A DNA stretch of 64,000 nt from Idiomarina ramblicola. GTDB taxonomy: Bacteria; Pseudomonadota; Gammaproteobacteria; Enterobacterales; Alteromonadaceae. The notes beneath the pieces are model-generated. The model had not been told where the DNA came from and did no database searches. It saw only the letters and a program-made list of their open reading frames with translations. Each line of letters opens with the position of its first letter. Positions within the stretch are counted from its first letter, which is position 1. The DNA lies in assembly GCF_003987255.1 (NCBI RefSeq), contig NZ_PIQC01000009.1:62001-126000 (forward strand), read 5' to 3'. Positions 9,704 through 18,861 of the stretch are shown one piece after another. The translations under genes were made by a program, and so were the position numbers.

Positions 9704-10721
9704 TATTCACCATCGGTTTCAAATCCGTCATCGGCCATCTTGGGTAGGTTTTCACTGCCAGTGGCTCTCGCTCCCCCGCTTGTAAACGCAGAGCGCCTGC
9801 TAAGGCAATCATAGCACCATTATCCGTGCAGAATTCTGTACGGGGATAAAACACCTGACCGTTTTGCTTTTGTAATAAAGCTTCAAGTTTGGCGCGTAGA
9901 TGTTTATTGGCACTGACTCCGCCGGCAACAACCAGGCGCTTGTAACCGGTTTCCTTTAACGCGCGGCGACATTTGATCACGAGCGTATCAACGACTGCAT
10001 CTTCAAATGCCCGTGCTATGTCGGCCAAAGTTTGTTGATCACTCTCATTTGCTGCCAGCGTATTGGCTGCAAAGGTCTTAAGCCCACTGAATGAAAAATT
10101 AAGACCCGGTCTGTCTGTCATTGGTCTGGGGAACGTAAACCGGTCACCGTTACCCTGTTCTGCCAGCGCGGCCAGTCGTGGTCCTCCCGGATAATCCAGC
10201 CCCATCAACTTAGCGGTTTTATCAAAAGCCTCGCCCGCGGCGTCATCCACTGACTCACCAAGTAAGTGATAGTCGCCTATGCCTTTTACTTGTACCAGTT
10301 GAGTGTGACCGCCGGAAACCAGCAAGGCCACAAAAGGAAATTCTGGTTGGTTTTCTTCCAACATAGGCGCCAGCAAGTGGCCCTCCATATGGTGAACCCC
10401 AACGGCCGGTAAGTTCCAGCCAAAGGCCAGGCTACGACCGATGCAGGCTCCCACCAACAAAGCACCAACTAACCCCGGCCCCATGGTGTAAGCAACACCA
10501 TCGAGCCGATGATGTGTTATCCCGGCTTCTTTCAACGCCGCTTTTATGAGAGGTAATGTTTTACGCACGTGGTCACGCGATGCCAACTCAGGCACTACCC
10601 CACCGTAGTCGGCATGCAGTTTTACCTGCGAGTACAACTGGTGTGCTAATAAACCTTTTTCGGTGTCATACACCGCAACGCCAGTTTCGTCACAAGACGT
10701 TTCAATACCCAATACCCGCAT
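9687..10721 (-). CDS. tsaD: tRNA N6-threonylcarbamoyladenosine transferase subunit
   Basis: Transfers the threonylcarbamoyl group to A37 of ANN-decoding tRNAs, with TsaB and TsaE. The ASKHA-fold protein shows [17 protein letters not shown] at the N-terminus, the metal-binding HMEGHLLAP, and [26 protein letters not shown] is near the C-terminus. I take the ATG at 10721 (344 residues); the TTG at 10733 would only add MVSI. Elsewhere in gammaproteobacteria tsaD is usually divergent from rpsU-dnaG-rpoD, but here the divergent neighbour is an amidase. Confidence 0.96.
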   Translation of the reverse strand: MRVLGIETSCDETGVAVYDTEKGLLAHQLYSQVKLHADYGGVVPELASRDHVRKTLPLIKAALKEAGITHHRLDGVAYTMGPGLVGALLVGACIGRSLAFGWNLPAVGVHHMEGHLLAPMLEENQPEFPFVALLVSGGHTQLVQVKGIGDYHLLGESVDDAAGEAFDKTAKLMGLDYPGGPRLAALAEQGNGDRFTFPRPMTDRPGLNFSFSGLKTFAANTLAANESDQQTLADIARAFEDAVVDTLVIKCRRALKETGYKRLVVAGGVSANKHLRAKLEALLQKQNGQVFYPRTEFCTDNGAMIALAGALRLQAGEREPLAVKTYPRWPMTDLKPMVNINDAV

Positions 10722-10847
10722 AATGCTAACCAATTCTGCTATTTACCGACAATTGAAGCTATTTTACCTGATTTTTATTCCCATGACTCGCCTTACGACC
10801 AAAGTTATGCCACTTTATGAAAACATAAAAACAACAAGGGCTATAGC

Positions 10848-12404
10848 ATGAGACAACTCATTGCATTTCTGTTTATTCTGACCTTATCGGCATGTCAGAC
10901 ATCGCCTTCCGGGCACCCTGGATTCTCCTGGCAGGACGCTTCTGTTACTGAACTTCAACAAGCCATGATAGATGGCGAACTCAGCGCCGAACAACTGACA
11001 CAGTACTACCTTCAACGTATCCGTACGCATAATCGTCAAGGCGCTAAATTGCACGCAGTAAACCGTGTTAACGAAAAGGCTCTGGCAGATGCCAGGCGAC
11101 TTGATGTTGAGCGCCAGCAGGGCAAAATTCGCGGGCCACTACACGGCATTCCTGTTCTGCTAAAAGACAATATTGATACCGCAGACGGCATGGCGAATAC
11201 TGGAGGATCATTATTATTTGCGGAAAACTACCCGGAAAATGATGCGTTTTTGGTGAAACAATTACGTGACGCCGGTGCCATTATTCTCGGCAAAGCCAAC
11301 TTAAGCGAATGGGCTAACTTTCGTTCAACTCGTTCAAGCTCCGGCTGGAGCGCTATCGGTGGACAAGCCGTCAACCCTTATGACCAAACCCGCTCAACTT
11401 GCGGCTCCAGTGCAGGCTCAGCAACGGCTGTCGCTGCCGACTTAGTGACACTTTCTGTCGGTACCGAAACCGATGGTTCGTTAACCTGCCCGGCTGCAGT
11501 AAACGGTGTGGTGACAATCAAGCCCACCGTCGGGCTTGTCAGTCGTGACGGAATCATTCCTATCTCTCACAGCCAGGATACCGCCGGCCCAATGGCTCGC
11601 AGTGTAACCGGAGCGACTTTATTATTGGATGCCATGCAAGCTTATGATTCAGAAGACCCGGCAGGCTACCGCACTGAAACAACCTTCGCTTCTCATCTAA
11701 AAGCCGATGGGCTGGAGGGAAAACGTATTGGCGTGGTGCGCAACTTAATGGGTTACAACGAATTACTGGACGAACAGTTTGAGCAGCAAATCAGTATTCT
11801 GGAAGCTCAGGGGGCGGAAGTGGTTGATGTTCAGATGTCCACCTATGGAGAGTACGGCGGCGACGAATTCACGGTACTTTTGTACGAGTTTAAGCAGGAT
11901 ATGGCCGCCTATCTAAAAAGCGCAAATCTGCCCTATGACAACTTAGGGGACATGATAGCAGCCAATAAAGAATTAGCCGATAAGGAGTTATCATTGTTCG
12001 GTCAGGAGCTGTTTGAAATGGCCAATGCCCAGAATGATGAAGCAGCGTACCAACTGGCGCTAGCTAATAGCAAAAAGCTGGCTGGCGAAGAGGGTATTGA
12101 TGCCATGCTGAGCAAAAATAATGTTGATGTGCTAATAGCTCCGACAATCAGCCCCGCCTGGAAAATCGACCATGTGAACGGCGACAACTTCTCAGGCTCT
12201 GCCAGCTCCCCTGCCGCTGTAGCGGGATACCCGCACATTTCAGTGCCTATGGGTCACATTCAAATAGGTGATGAGCCCACGTTACCTGTTGGGATCAGTT
12301 TTTTCGGTACGGCCCGTTCAGAAGCCATTCTCATAGAGGCGGCTTTCGCTTATGAGCAGGCAACCCAACACCGCAAGCCACCTACTCTGGTTGTAACTGA
12401 CTAA
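10848..12404 (+). CDS. Amidase-signature family lipoprotein
   Basis: Hydrolyses an amide bond; substrate unknown. The 518-residue protein starts with a lipoprotein signal (FILTLSAC, lipidated Cys16), so it is probably anchored in an envelope membrane facing the periplasm. The amidase-signature Ser-cisSer-Lys triad is visible: Lys in PVLLKDNIDT, and the two serines in STCGSSAGSATAVAA followed by GTETDGSLTCPA. A ribosome site AAGGG precedes the ATG. The 3' end overlaps the convergent PhoD-like gene by 23 bases. Secreted amidases of this family are often annotated only by class, and a role in peptide or amide scavenging is a guess. Confidence 0.88.
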   Translation: MRQLIAFLFILTLSACQTSPSGHPGFSWQDASVTELQQAMIDGELSAEQLTQYYLQRIRTHNRQGAKLHAVNRVNEKALADARRLDVERQQGKIRGPLHGIPVLLKDNIDTADGMANTGGSLLFAENYPENDAFLVKQLRDAGAIILGKANLSEWANFRSTRSSSGWSAIGGQAVNPYDQTRSTCGSSAGSATAVAADLVTLSVGTETDGSLTCPAAVNGVVTIKPTVGLVSRDGIIPISHSQDTAGPMARSVTGATLLLDAMQAYDSEDPAGYRTETTFASHLKADGLEGKRIGVVRNLMGYNELLDEQFEQQISILEAQGAEVVDVQMSTYGEYGGDEFTVLLYEFKQDMAAYLKSANLPYDNLGDMIAANKELADKELSLFGQELFEMANAQNDEAAYQLALANSKKLAGEEGIDAMLSKNNVDVLIAPTISPAWKIDHVNGDNFSGSASSPAAVAGYPHISVPMGHIQIGDEPTLPVGISFFGTARSEAILIEAAFAYEQATQHRKPPTLVVTD

Positions 12405-13422
12405 GAGAGAGACGACGACTATCGAGCGGCCGGCCATCAACATCTCTGAGTGTTAATACCAGTTCCGGCTGCTCTTTCCATATCACCTCAATTTGGCCAT
12501 AACGGCTTTCAGTAAAAGCTTCACCGTCGCGGTAAATGGATTGGTAGGCCGTGTCACCATCAAAGTTAATGGTCCCCGGGGTCACTTGCCAGAGTGGATA
12601 AGACAGGAATTCATCAGACTTTGCAAACTCACCAAAGAACCGGTCGCCGCTAGCCAGCAATAAACCGGAAGGTTTCAGCTTTGCGAGCAGTTCCTTTAAG
12701 CGTTTTTGTTCTCGTTGATAAAGCGCCCAGCTATCATAACCGTTAGCAGGAGCCAGCACCGGTGTCGCACTCATAATAATACGAACCTCAGCTGGCTTTT
12801 GTAACTGTTCAGCAAGCCATTGCCATTGTTCTTCTCCCAGTAAGGCACCGGTATTATTGGACTGATAAGGTCCTAAGTCAGCATTAAAACGACGAGTTTG
12901 ACGCTCCATCCATCCCACCGTACTGAGTGGGTCTCTATTCCAGCGGCCATCTAACACAATAACTTGTACTCGCTGTGGCTTACTTCCAAAAATAACACTC
13001 TTGGCAATGCCATGCTTCTGAAAAAGTCGTTCCGAGGTTGCGGGCTCGCGCCAAAAGGTCAAAAAGTGGTTCCGGACTGCATAGCGATTCGGGTTATTCT
13101 TGCCACTGTTGCCGTCCAGGCTGTAGTCGTTGCGATTCCACACAGACATTACTGCAGAATTGCGGCGTAAAACCCTCGGCCCCCGGTAACGGTTAAAAAC
13201 CTCGTAGGCTTCCAGTAAGTCATCCATATCATCGGCATTGACATCAACCGAGTCTCCCAGAAAGACAAAAACCTCCGGCTGAGCATGGTTAACGGCATCC
13301 CAGACTTCCTGCCGGCTGGTATGGTCCATGCAACAGCCAAAGGCCACTCGTGTTGATTGCTGCGCCGACACACTGAACGCAACGGTCAGCATTAAAAACA
13401 GCCAAACACTCCTTATTTGCAT
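12382..13422 (-). CDS. PhoD-like metallophosphatase-fold protein, probably inactive
   Basis: The 346-residue exported protein (signal peptide ending at FSVSAQQ) has the overall layout of the alkaline phosphatase D family: FGCCMDHTSRQEVWDAV, FVFLGDSVDVNADD, FLTFWREPATSER, VQVIVLDGRW, LGEEQWQWLAEQL and LLASGDRFFGEF. Several metal-binding positions differ from the family: the usual WDDHDYG reads WNRNDYS, GDNIY reads GDSVD, and the SGDRHFAE histidine is replaced by phenylalanine. Fold assignment is firm, catalysis is doubtful. Its ATG overlaps the pilT stop by one base (TGATG), so it is coupled to pilT. Confidence 0.8.
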   Translation of the reverse strand: MQIRSVWLFLMLTVAFSVSAQQSTRVAFGCCMDHTSRQEVWDAVNHAQPEVFVFLGDSVDVNADDMDDLLEAYEVFNRYRGPRVLRRNSAVMSVWNRNDYSLDGNSGKNNPNRYAVRNHFLTFWREPATSERLFQKHGIAKSVIFGSKPQRVQVIVLDGRWNRDPLSTVGWMERQTRRFNADLGPYQSNNTGALLGEEQWQWLAEQLQKPAEVRIIMSATPVLAPANGYDSWALYQREQKRLKELLAKLKPSGLLLASGDRFFGEFAKSDEFLSYPLWQVTPGTINFDGDTAYQSIYRDGEAFTESRYGQIEVIWKEQPELVLTLRDVDGRPLDSRRLSLSQLQPE

Positions 13423-14456
13423 CAGAAATCCTCTTTATTCACCGCGCAGTGGCGTGCTTCATCTACCTCTATATCGCCACGAGCTACCAATTTCTTGAGT
13501 GCTTGATCTAATGTCTGCATTCCGCGCTCCGCCCCGGTCTGAATAGAGGAGTACATTTGCGCCACTTTATCTTCACGGATCAAATTCTTGATAGCGGGCG
13601 ACGACAACATGATTTCATGCGCCGCCACACGCCCACCGCCAACACGTTTTAGCAGACTTTGCGAGATAACAGCACGCAAAGATTCCGACAGCATAGAGCG
13701 GATCATCGGTTTATCATCACCCGGAAATACATCGATGATACGGTCAATGGTTTTAGGTGCAGACGTTGTATGCAAAGTACCTAAAACCAGGTGTCCTGTT
13801 TCAGCTGCTGTCATGGCTAAACGAATGGTTTCTAAATCGCGCATTTCACCGACCAGAATCACGTCCGGGTCTTCGCGCAGTGCTGAACGAAGTGCCGCAC
13901 TAAAACTACGCGTATCCCGGTGTACTTCGCGTTGGCTGACCAAACTTTTTTGGTTATCGTGAACAAATTCGATGGGGTCTTCGATGGTCAAAATATGCAA
14001 CGACCGGGTTTGGTTTAAATAATTCACCATGGCGGCCAAGGTGGTTGATTTACCGGACCCGGTCGGCCCGGTCACCAACACCAAACCTCGGTTCGCACTG
14101 ACTATATCTTTAAATATCTCCGGAGCATCCAGTTGCTCTAAGGTAGTGACTTCTGCAGGTATCATGCGAAAAGCCGCTGCGATGCCCTTACGTTGTGTGA
14201 ACACATTCGCTCTGAAGCGCGCAACTCCCTCAAGTTCAAAAGAAAAGTCACACTCAAGCTTGTCTTCAAATTCCTGCCACTGACTTTTGCTCATCACCTC
14301 AAACAGCATCTCTTTTAACTCATCCGGCTGGTGCTCGGGTTGATTTAATGGCCGAATGTCCCCATCCACTCTAATCATAGGAACACTGCCGGAAGACAGA
14401 TGTAAGTCCGAGGCATTTTGTTTCAGACTAAAGGCCAGTAATTCGTTAACATTCAT
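13422..14456 (-). CDS. pilT: Type IV pilus retraction ATPase PilT
   Basis: Hexameric cytoplasmic ATPase that depolymerises type IV pili for twitching, DNA uptake and surface sensing. The 344-residue protein shows Walker A GPTGSGKST at 130-138, the Asp box TIEDPIEFVH, Walker B DPDVILVGEMRD, the His box GHLVLGTLHT, and the C-terminal retraction motif AIKNLIRE (family AIRNLIRE). Length and motif fit PilT rather than PilU. It is divergent from yggS over 24 bases, the standard gammaproteobacterial arrangement. Confidence 0.95.
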   Translation of the reverse strand: MNVNELLAFSLKQNASDLHLSSGSVPMIRVDGDIRPLNQPEHQPDELKEMLFEVMSKSQWQEFEDKLECDFSFELEGVARFRANVFTQRKGIAAAFRMIPAEVTTLEQLDAPEIFKDIVSANRGLVLVTGPTGSGKSTTLAAMVNYLNQTRSLHILTIEDPIEFVHDNQKSLVSQREVHRDTRSFSAALRSALREDPDVILVGEMRDLETIRLAMTAAETGHLVLGTLHTTSAPKTIDRIIDVFPGDDKPMIRSMLSESLRAVISQSLLKRVGGGRVAAHEIMLSSPAIKNLIREDKVAQMYSSIQTGAERGMQTLDQALKKLVARGDIEVDEARHCAVNKEDF

Positions 14457-14480
14457 ATTTCTTATTCCTGAATCAGTGAG

Positions 14481-15203
14481 ATGACGGTGGCAATGACAAC
14501 TAAGGTATCAGAAAAGATAACAAATAATCTTGCGGAAATACGTCAGCAATTGCAGATTTTAGCCGAAGAATCGCAACATGGGCAGTCGGTCAAATTGCTT
14601 GCCGTGAGTAAAAAGCATCCCCCGGAAGCAATAAAAGCCGCCGTGGATGCCGGACAAATGCATTTCGGCGAAAACTACGTTCAGGAAGCGGTTGATAAAA
14701 TCACCCAACTAAAAGAACAGGTACCCGACCCGGTCCAGTGGCACTTTATTGGCCCGGTTCAGTCCAATAAGACAAAAGATATTGCTCAGCACTTTGACTG
14801 GGTACAAAGCGTGGAGCGCGAGAAAATAGCCCGCCGCCTGAATGAACAGCGCCCAGACAGTCTCGAGCAACTCAACATTTTACTCCAGGTGAATATTGAC
14901 GACGATGACAACAAGTCGGGTCTGGCGCCAGAGCAAGTTGAGGAATTAGCTGAGTATGTGATGAGCTGCTCAAAACTTAAATTACGCGGTTTAATGACCA
15001 TACTCAAAGCAGGAACGACGGAAGAACAACGCAAGCAAAGCTTTCAGCATATGTTTCGCCTTTATGAGCAACTGCAACAAACCTATGGTGGGCAAGTTGA
15101 TACCTTATCCATGGGGATGTCAGCTGATATGCGACAAGCAGTGCTTGAGGGTGCTAACATGGTACGTATTGGAACAGCAATTTTTGGAGAACGGGAGTCC
15201 TAA
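14481..15203 (+). CDS. yggS: YggS/PLPBP family pyridoxal phosphate homeostasis protein
   Basis: PLP-binding protein that controls cellular pyridoxal phosphate and amino acid balance; no catalytic reaction is established for the family. The PLP lysine is in KLLAVSKKHPPEA, and the conserved FGENYVQEAVDKI, WHFIGPVQSNK and LSMGMSADMRQAV segments are present. The start could be the ATG at 14481 or the one at 14493; neither has a strong ribosome site. The stop overlaps the proC ATG (TAATG), so the two are translationally coupled. Confidence 0.94.
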   Translation: MTVAMTTKVSEKITNNLAEIRQQLQILAEESQHGQSVKLLAVSKKHPPEAIKAAVDAGQMHFGENYVQEAVDKITQLKEQVPDPVQWHFIGPVQSNKTKDIAQHFDWVQSVEREKIARRLNEQRPDSLEQLNILLQVNIDDDDNKSGLAPEQVEELAEYVMSCSKLKLRGLMTILKAGTTEEQRKQSFQHMFRLYEQLQQTYGGQVDTLSMGMSADMRQAVLEGANMVRIGTAIFGERES

Positions 15204-16027
15204 TGAACGACATTCGCAATATTGCCTTTATCGGCGCAGGTAACATGACACAAAGCATTGTCGGTGGCATGTGCAAAAGCGGTTACCCCGCTGACAAAGT
15301 CTGGGTCAGTAACCCCAGCGATGCTAAATTAGAGAAAATGAAATCCGAGCTGGGTGTCAATACCAGCAATGACAACCTCGAAGTGGTAAACAACGCAGAT
15401 GCCATCGTACTGTCGGTTAAGCCTCAGTTAATGGCAGAAGTTTGCGCTCACTTACGTGAAAACGTTGCCAATTTGAGTGATAAACTGATTATCACCATTG
15501 CTGCCGGTATTCGCATTTCTAAGTACCGTGAGTATTTAGGCGAAAACATCCGTATTATCCGGGTGATGCCGAACACACCGTCATTGGTTGGCCAGGGCAT
15601 GTCGGGTTTAGTCACTGACGACTCCGTTGACGAAGCAGACAGAAGTTTTGTGACTGAAGCCTTCAATGGTGTTGGCGAAACCCTTTGGGTCAGTGACGAA
15701 GATCAGCTCGATATTCTCGGTGCCGTTGCCGGCAGCGGACCGGCTTACTTTTTCGAGTTCATGGACAGCCTCGCGAAAGCCGCAACCGAGCTTGGTTTTG
15801 ATGCTGAGAAAGCCCGCGCGATGGTCCAGCAAACCTGTTTAGGTGCCGCACAAATGGCCAAAGAAAGTGAGCTATCACTGGAAGACTTGCGTAAACAAGT
15901 GACCAGTAAAGGCGGCTCGACAGCGAAGGGTGTTGAAGCGTATCAAAACTCTGATTTACACGGCATTTCGGAAAAAGCAGTGAAAGCCGCTGTTAACCGT
16001 AATCAGGAAATGGCGAAACTCTTTTAG
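15203..16027 (+). CDS. proC: Pyrroline-5-carboxylate reductase
   Basis: Last step of proline synthesis: reduces pyrroline-5-carboxylate with NADPH. The 274-residue protein has the Rossmann motif IAFIGAGNMTQSIVGGM, VKPQLM, RVMPNTPSLVGQGMSG, and the signature GAVAGSGPAYFFEFMD with CLGAAQM and TSKGGSTAKGVE. The upstream enzymes ProB and ProA are encoded about 8 kb away in the same window. It is second in the yggS-proC-yggT-DUF4426 run, spaced by 0-25 bases. Confidence 0.97.
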   Translation: MNDIRNIAFIGAGNMTQSIVGGMCKSGYPADKVWVSNPSDAKLEKMKSELGVNTSNDNLEVVNNADAIVLSVKPQLMAEVCAHLRENVANLSDKLIITIAAGIRISKYREYLGENIRIIRVMPNTPSLVGQGMSGLVTDDSVDEADRSFVTEAFNGVGETLWVSDEDQLDILGAVAGSGPAYFFEFMDSLAKAATELGFDAEKARAMVQQTCLGAAQMAKESELSLEDLRKQVTSKGGSTAKGVEAYQNSDLHGISEKAVKAAVNRNQEMAKLF

Positions 16028-16035
16028 GAGTCATT

Positions 16036-16563
16036 ATGAATAACGCTCTTACATTTTTAGTCGCAACTCTCATTGATCTGTACCTGATTATTGTTCTGTT
16101 GCGACTCTGGATGCAGTTAACACAAGCCGACTTTTACAATCCGGTGAGTCAGTTTGTTTATAAAGCTACCCAGCCAGTTGTCGGGCCGCTTCGAAGTTTC
16201 ATGCCTATGGTCGGCAAACTGGATACGGCCAGCTTAATATTTGCATTAGCATTAGGCATGCTAAAAGTAGCTGCTTTAGTTTGGCTTAATGGTTTAGCCG
16301 TTGGACCTTTGGTCATTGTCATTCAAGGTATATTGACCGCCGTCAGTAGCCTGCTGTCGATGTTATTCTGGGTATTGATCATCCGCGCCATACTCAGTTG
16401 GTTCTCACAGGGTTATAACCCAATAGAAGCTATGCTGCATCAAATTACAGAGCCTCTGCTGGCGCCTGTCCGTAAAGTTATTCCGCCAATTGGTGGGCTA
16501 GATTTATCGGTTCTGGTTGTCATTATTGCGCTGCAGTTTTTACGTATATTAATTGGTGTTTAA
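16036..16563 (+). CDS. yggT: YggT family integral membrane protein
   Basis: A 175-residue membrane protein with two YGGT repeats. Each has a helix pair with the conserved pattern seen in IIVLLRLWMQL...NPVSQFVYKATQPVVGPLR and again in IIRAILSWFSQGYNPIEAML...PLLAPVRKVIPPIGG. Family members are linked to osmotic or cation tolerance and, in cyanobacteria and chloroplasts, to cell or plastid organisation; a precise role here is unknown. GGAG lies just upstream of the ATG. Confidence 0.92.
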   Translation: MNNALTFLVATLIDLYLIIVLLRLWMQLTQADFYNPVSQFVYKATQPVVGPLRSFMPMVGKLDTASLIFALALGMLKVAALVWLNGLAVGPLVIVIQGILTAVSSLLSMLFWVLIIRAILSWFSQGYNPIEAMLHQITEPLLAPVRKVIPPIGGLDLSVLVVIIALQFLRILIGV

Positions 16564-16586
16564 AACGACGGGTGGAGGTGAAAGCA

Positions 16587-17012
16587 ATGAATAGAACATT
16601 CTTTATTAAAACAATACTGGCCGTGTCCATGCTATTCTCAGCCTCTGTTATGGCTGAACAAAAGCAAACCCTCGGCAAATGGGATGTTCATTACAGTGCT
16701 TTTAACTCCACCGTATTAGCACCATCCATTGCAACGCAGTATGGCCTGACCCGAAGCGCCTCAAAAGGTGTACTGAATATTGCCGTGCTTGATAAGAAAA
16801 CCCAAAAGGCACAAAGCCCCGGCGTCAGCGGACAAGTGGTTAACCCACTGGGTCAAATACAGGAACTGGAGTTTCAGCAGGTAACAGAAGGTGATGCCAG
16901 TTACTATCTGGCGCAGTTTAATTACACCAATGCCGAAACATTGCGCTTTACGATTCAGATTGGTGACCAGCAAACACTTAAATTTAATCAGGAGTTTTGG
17001 TTAAACGACTAA
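16587..17012 (+). CDS. Exported DUF4426 domain protein
   Basis: A 141-residue protein with a cleavable signal peptide (ending ASVMAEQKQ), so periplasmic. The mature part matches DUF4426 in length and in GKWDVHYSAFNSTVLAPSIA and the all-beta pattern that follows; function unknown. The ATG at 16587 is chosen because GGAGGTG lies seven bases upstream; the GTG at 16572 lies upstream of that site. This protein commonly sits between yggT and rdgB in Alteromonadales and Vibrio. Its stop overlaps the convergent antiporter stop by four bases (CTAA). Confidence 0.85.
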   Translation: MNRTFFIKTILAVSMLFSASVMAEQKQTLGKWDVHYSAFNSTVLAPSIATQYGLTRSASKGVLNIAVLDKKTQKAQSPGVSGQVVNPLGQIQELEFQQVTEGDASYYLAQFNYTNAETLRFTIQIGDQQTLKFNQEFWLND

Positions 17013-18739
17013 GCTGTTACCGGCTTCACACCAATGGACTGTATCTCACCTTTATCACTGACTTGTCTTACGGTCAGAATAACATCACCTAAACGTATGG
17101 TGTCGCCAATAACCACTCGCCGATGGAACTTCAGTAAAAAGTAGTCGGATATGGTGGTACTCAATAAACCCTCATTGAGTTTCCCCACAGGATAGAAGCT
17201 ACCAACATCGGCCAGGGTAAGATCCCCACGTAAGGTGAAGTCACCAAAGAAGTCTTTCTCCGATACTTTTAAGCCTTTACCACCTGATGCGAGAATTCGA
17301 CTGACCTCATCAATATCTTTAACGGTTGCCGCTACCAATAAGCCGTCACCCTCTTCAACCATGGGTTGGGTTTCCGGTTGTAACCATTCACCATCGCGAA
17401 TTAACCCCACGAAAGTTGCAGGAGCCGTCAATTTCAGTTCTTTCCAAGTATGGTCACAAGCGGGCGAGTTTTTATCAATGCGATATAGCCAGACCTCCAG
17501 CGCCTCTTTGCTGGCGACAGAAGATAATGGCATACGTTGCTGCGGCTTGGCTTTTAATGGAACTTCCAGCCCTAACCAGCGAGCTACCGGCGCAATACTC
17601 CAGCCCTGAATAATGAGCGAGATCATCACTACAACAAAGGCAATATCAAAATAAAGCTCCTGATTCGGTACACCGCTAAGCCAGGGAAATAACGCCAGGA
17701 TAATAGGGACTGCGCCTCTTAAGCCCACCCAACTGATGAATAACTGCTCTCGCCAGGGGAAACTAAAGGGCAGCAAGCTCACCACCACGGCCAAAGGACG
17801 GGCGATAAAAATTAGGGTAAAGGCAATACCAATAGCCACCGGTGCGTTAGCCACTAAGTGAGAAGGAACAACAAGCAGCCCGAGGATAAGGAACATCGCT
17901 ATCTGGCTTAACCAGGCCAATCCGTCCTGCACCTGCAGAATATGCACCAACTGAGGCAGTCGCGCATTACCGATAACAAAGCCCATTAAGTAAACAGCCA
18001 AAAAGCCACTGGCGTGGAGTTTCGCTGTTAACGCATAAATGGAAATGGCGCAGGCTACGGCTAATAAGGGAAAAAAGCTAAAGCTCAGAGGCAGCTTGCG
18101 AGCCGCAATAATGAACAATCTCCCACCTAACCAACCTATTGTCATGCCTCCAATAAGCTGCCAGATAATATCAAGACCGACCCAGTACCAATCAGGAAAA
18201 CTGCCACTGGCTACAGCGCCGGTCATCGTTAAGGTCAGAATAACCGCCATCGGGTCGTTACTGCCGGACTCTATTTCAAGCGTGGAGGCAACCCGCTCTT
18301 TAATTTGCAGGCCTCGGGACTGAAATATACCAAATACCGCAGCGGCATCGGTTGAGCTTAGTATCGCCCCCATGAGCAAGGCTGCCGGCCAGGGCAAACC
18401 AAACCAGTAAACAGCCATAGAGGCGACTAAAGTACAGGTTAAGGCCACGCCGACGGTTGCCAGGCTAATGGCGGGCCAGAGGGCGACCCTGAACCGTTCC
18501 GGGTGCGTTCGCATGCCCCCGTCAAAAAGAATAATGACCAGGGCTGCAGAGCCAATAAAGAACGCAATATCCGGATTATTAAATTCGACACCCAACACAC
18601 CTTGTTCACCGGCAAGCATGCCAATTAACAAAAAGGTCAGTAGCACCGGGGCTCCGAGTCGATTGGATGCGACAGCTGCTAAAATGCTGACAACCAACAA
18701 TAAGCCACACAATAAAATCAAGGTGTTAGCCGAATCCAA
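17009..18739 (-). CDS. cvrA: CvrA/NhaP2-type K+(Na+)/H+ antiporter
   Basis: Cation/proton antiporter of the CPA1 group, important for potassium and volume balance at low osmolarity or high pH. About 12-13 membrane helices fill residues 5-390, with SSTDAAAVFGIF and the ESGSNDPMAVILTL transport signature. A TrkA-C-like domain (about 405-490) and a CorC/HlyC-like domain (to 576) follow in the cytoplasm. The start is TTG at 18739: AGGAG lies seven bases upstream and the resulting N-terminus MDSANTLILL matches the family. It is divergent from rdgB. Confidence 0.92.
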   Translation of the reverse strand: MDSANTLILLCGLLLVVSILAAVASNRLGAPVLLTFLLIGMLAGEQGVLGVEFNNPDIAFFIGSAALVIILFDGGMRTHPERFRVALWPAISLATVGVALTCTLVASMAVYWFGLPWPAALLMGAILSSTDAAAVFGIFQSRGLQIKERVASTLEIESGSNDPMAVILTLTMTGAVASGSFPDWYWVGLDIIWQLIGGMTIGWLGGRLFIIAARKLPLSFSFFPLLAVACAISIYALTAKLHASGFLAVYLMGFVIGNARLPQLVHILQVQDGLAWLSQIAMFLILGLLVVPSHLVANAPVAIGIAFTLIFIARPLAVVVSLLPFSFPWREQLFISWVGLRGAVPIILALFPWLSGVPNQELYFDIAFVVVMISLIIQGWSIAPVARWLGLEVPLKAKPQQRMPLSSVASKEALEVWLYRIDKNSPACDHTWKELKLTAPATFVGLIRDGEWLQPETQPMVEEGDGLLVAATVKDIDEVSRILASGGKGLKVSEKDFFGDFTLRGDLTLADVGSFYPVGKLNEGLLSTTISDYFLLKFHRRVVIGDTIRLGDVILTVRQVSDKGEIQSIGVKPVTA

Positions 18740-18861
18740 ATAGAATCTCCTTATATCTGTCTCTGCCTATTTATCATAACAGGTTTAAGTTAGACGCTAA
18801 TGTAAGATTTCAAATCACGTCAAAACCCTTTATCCTGTGCCCCTTAATAAGGAGTGTACAG

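Noticed and set aside
13588-13962. 124-residue plus-strand frame inside pilT
   Set aside because: Mirrors the pilT Walker regions in antisense; no start signal or known domain.
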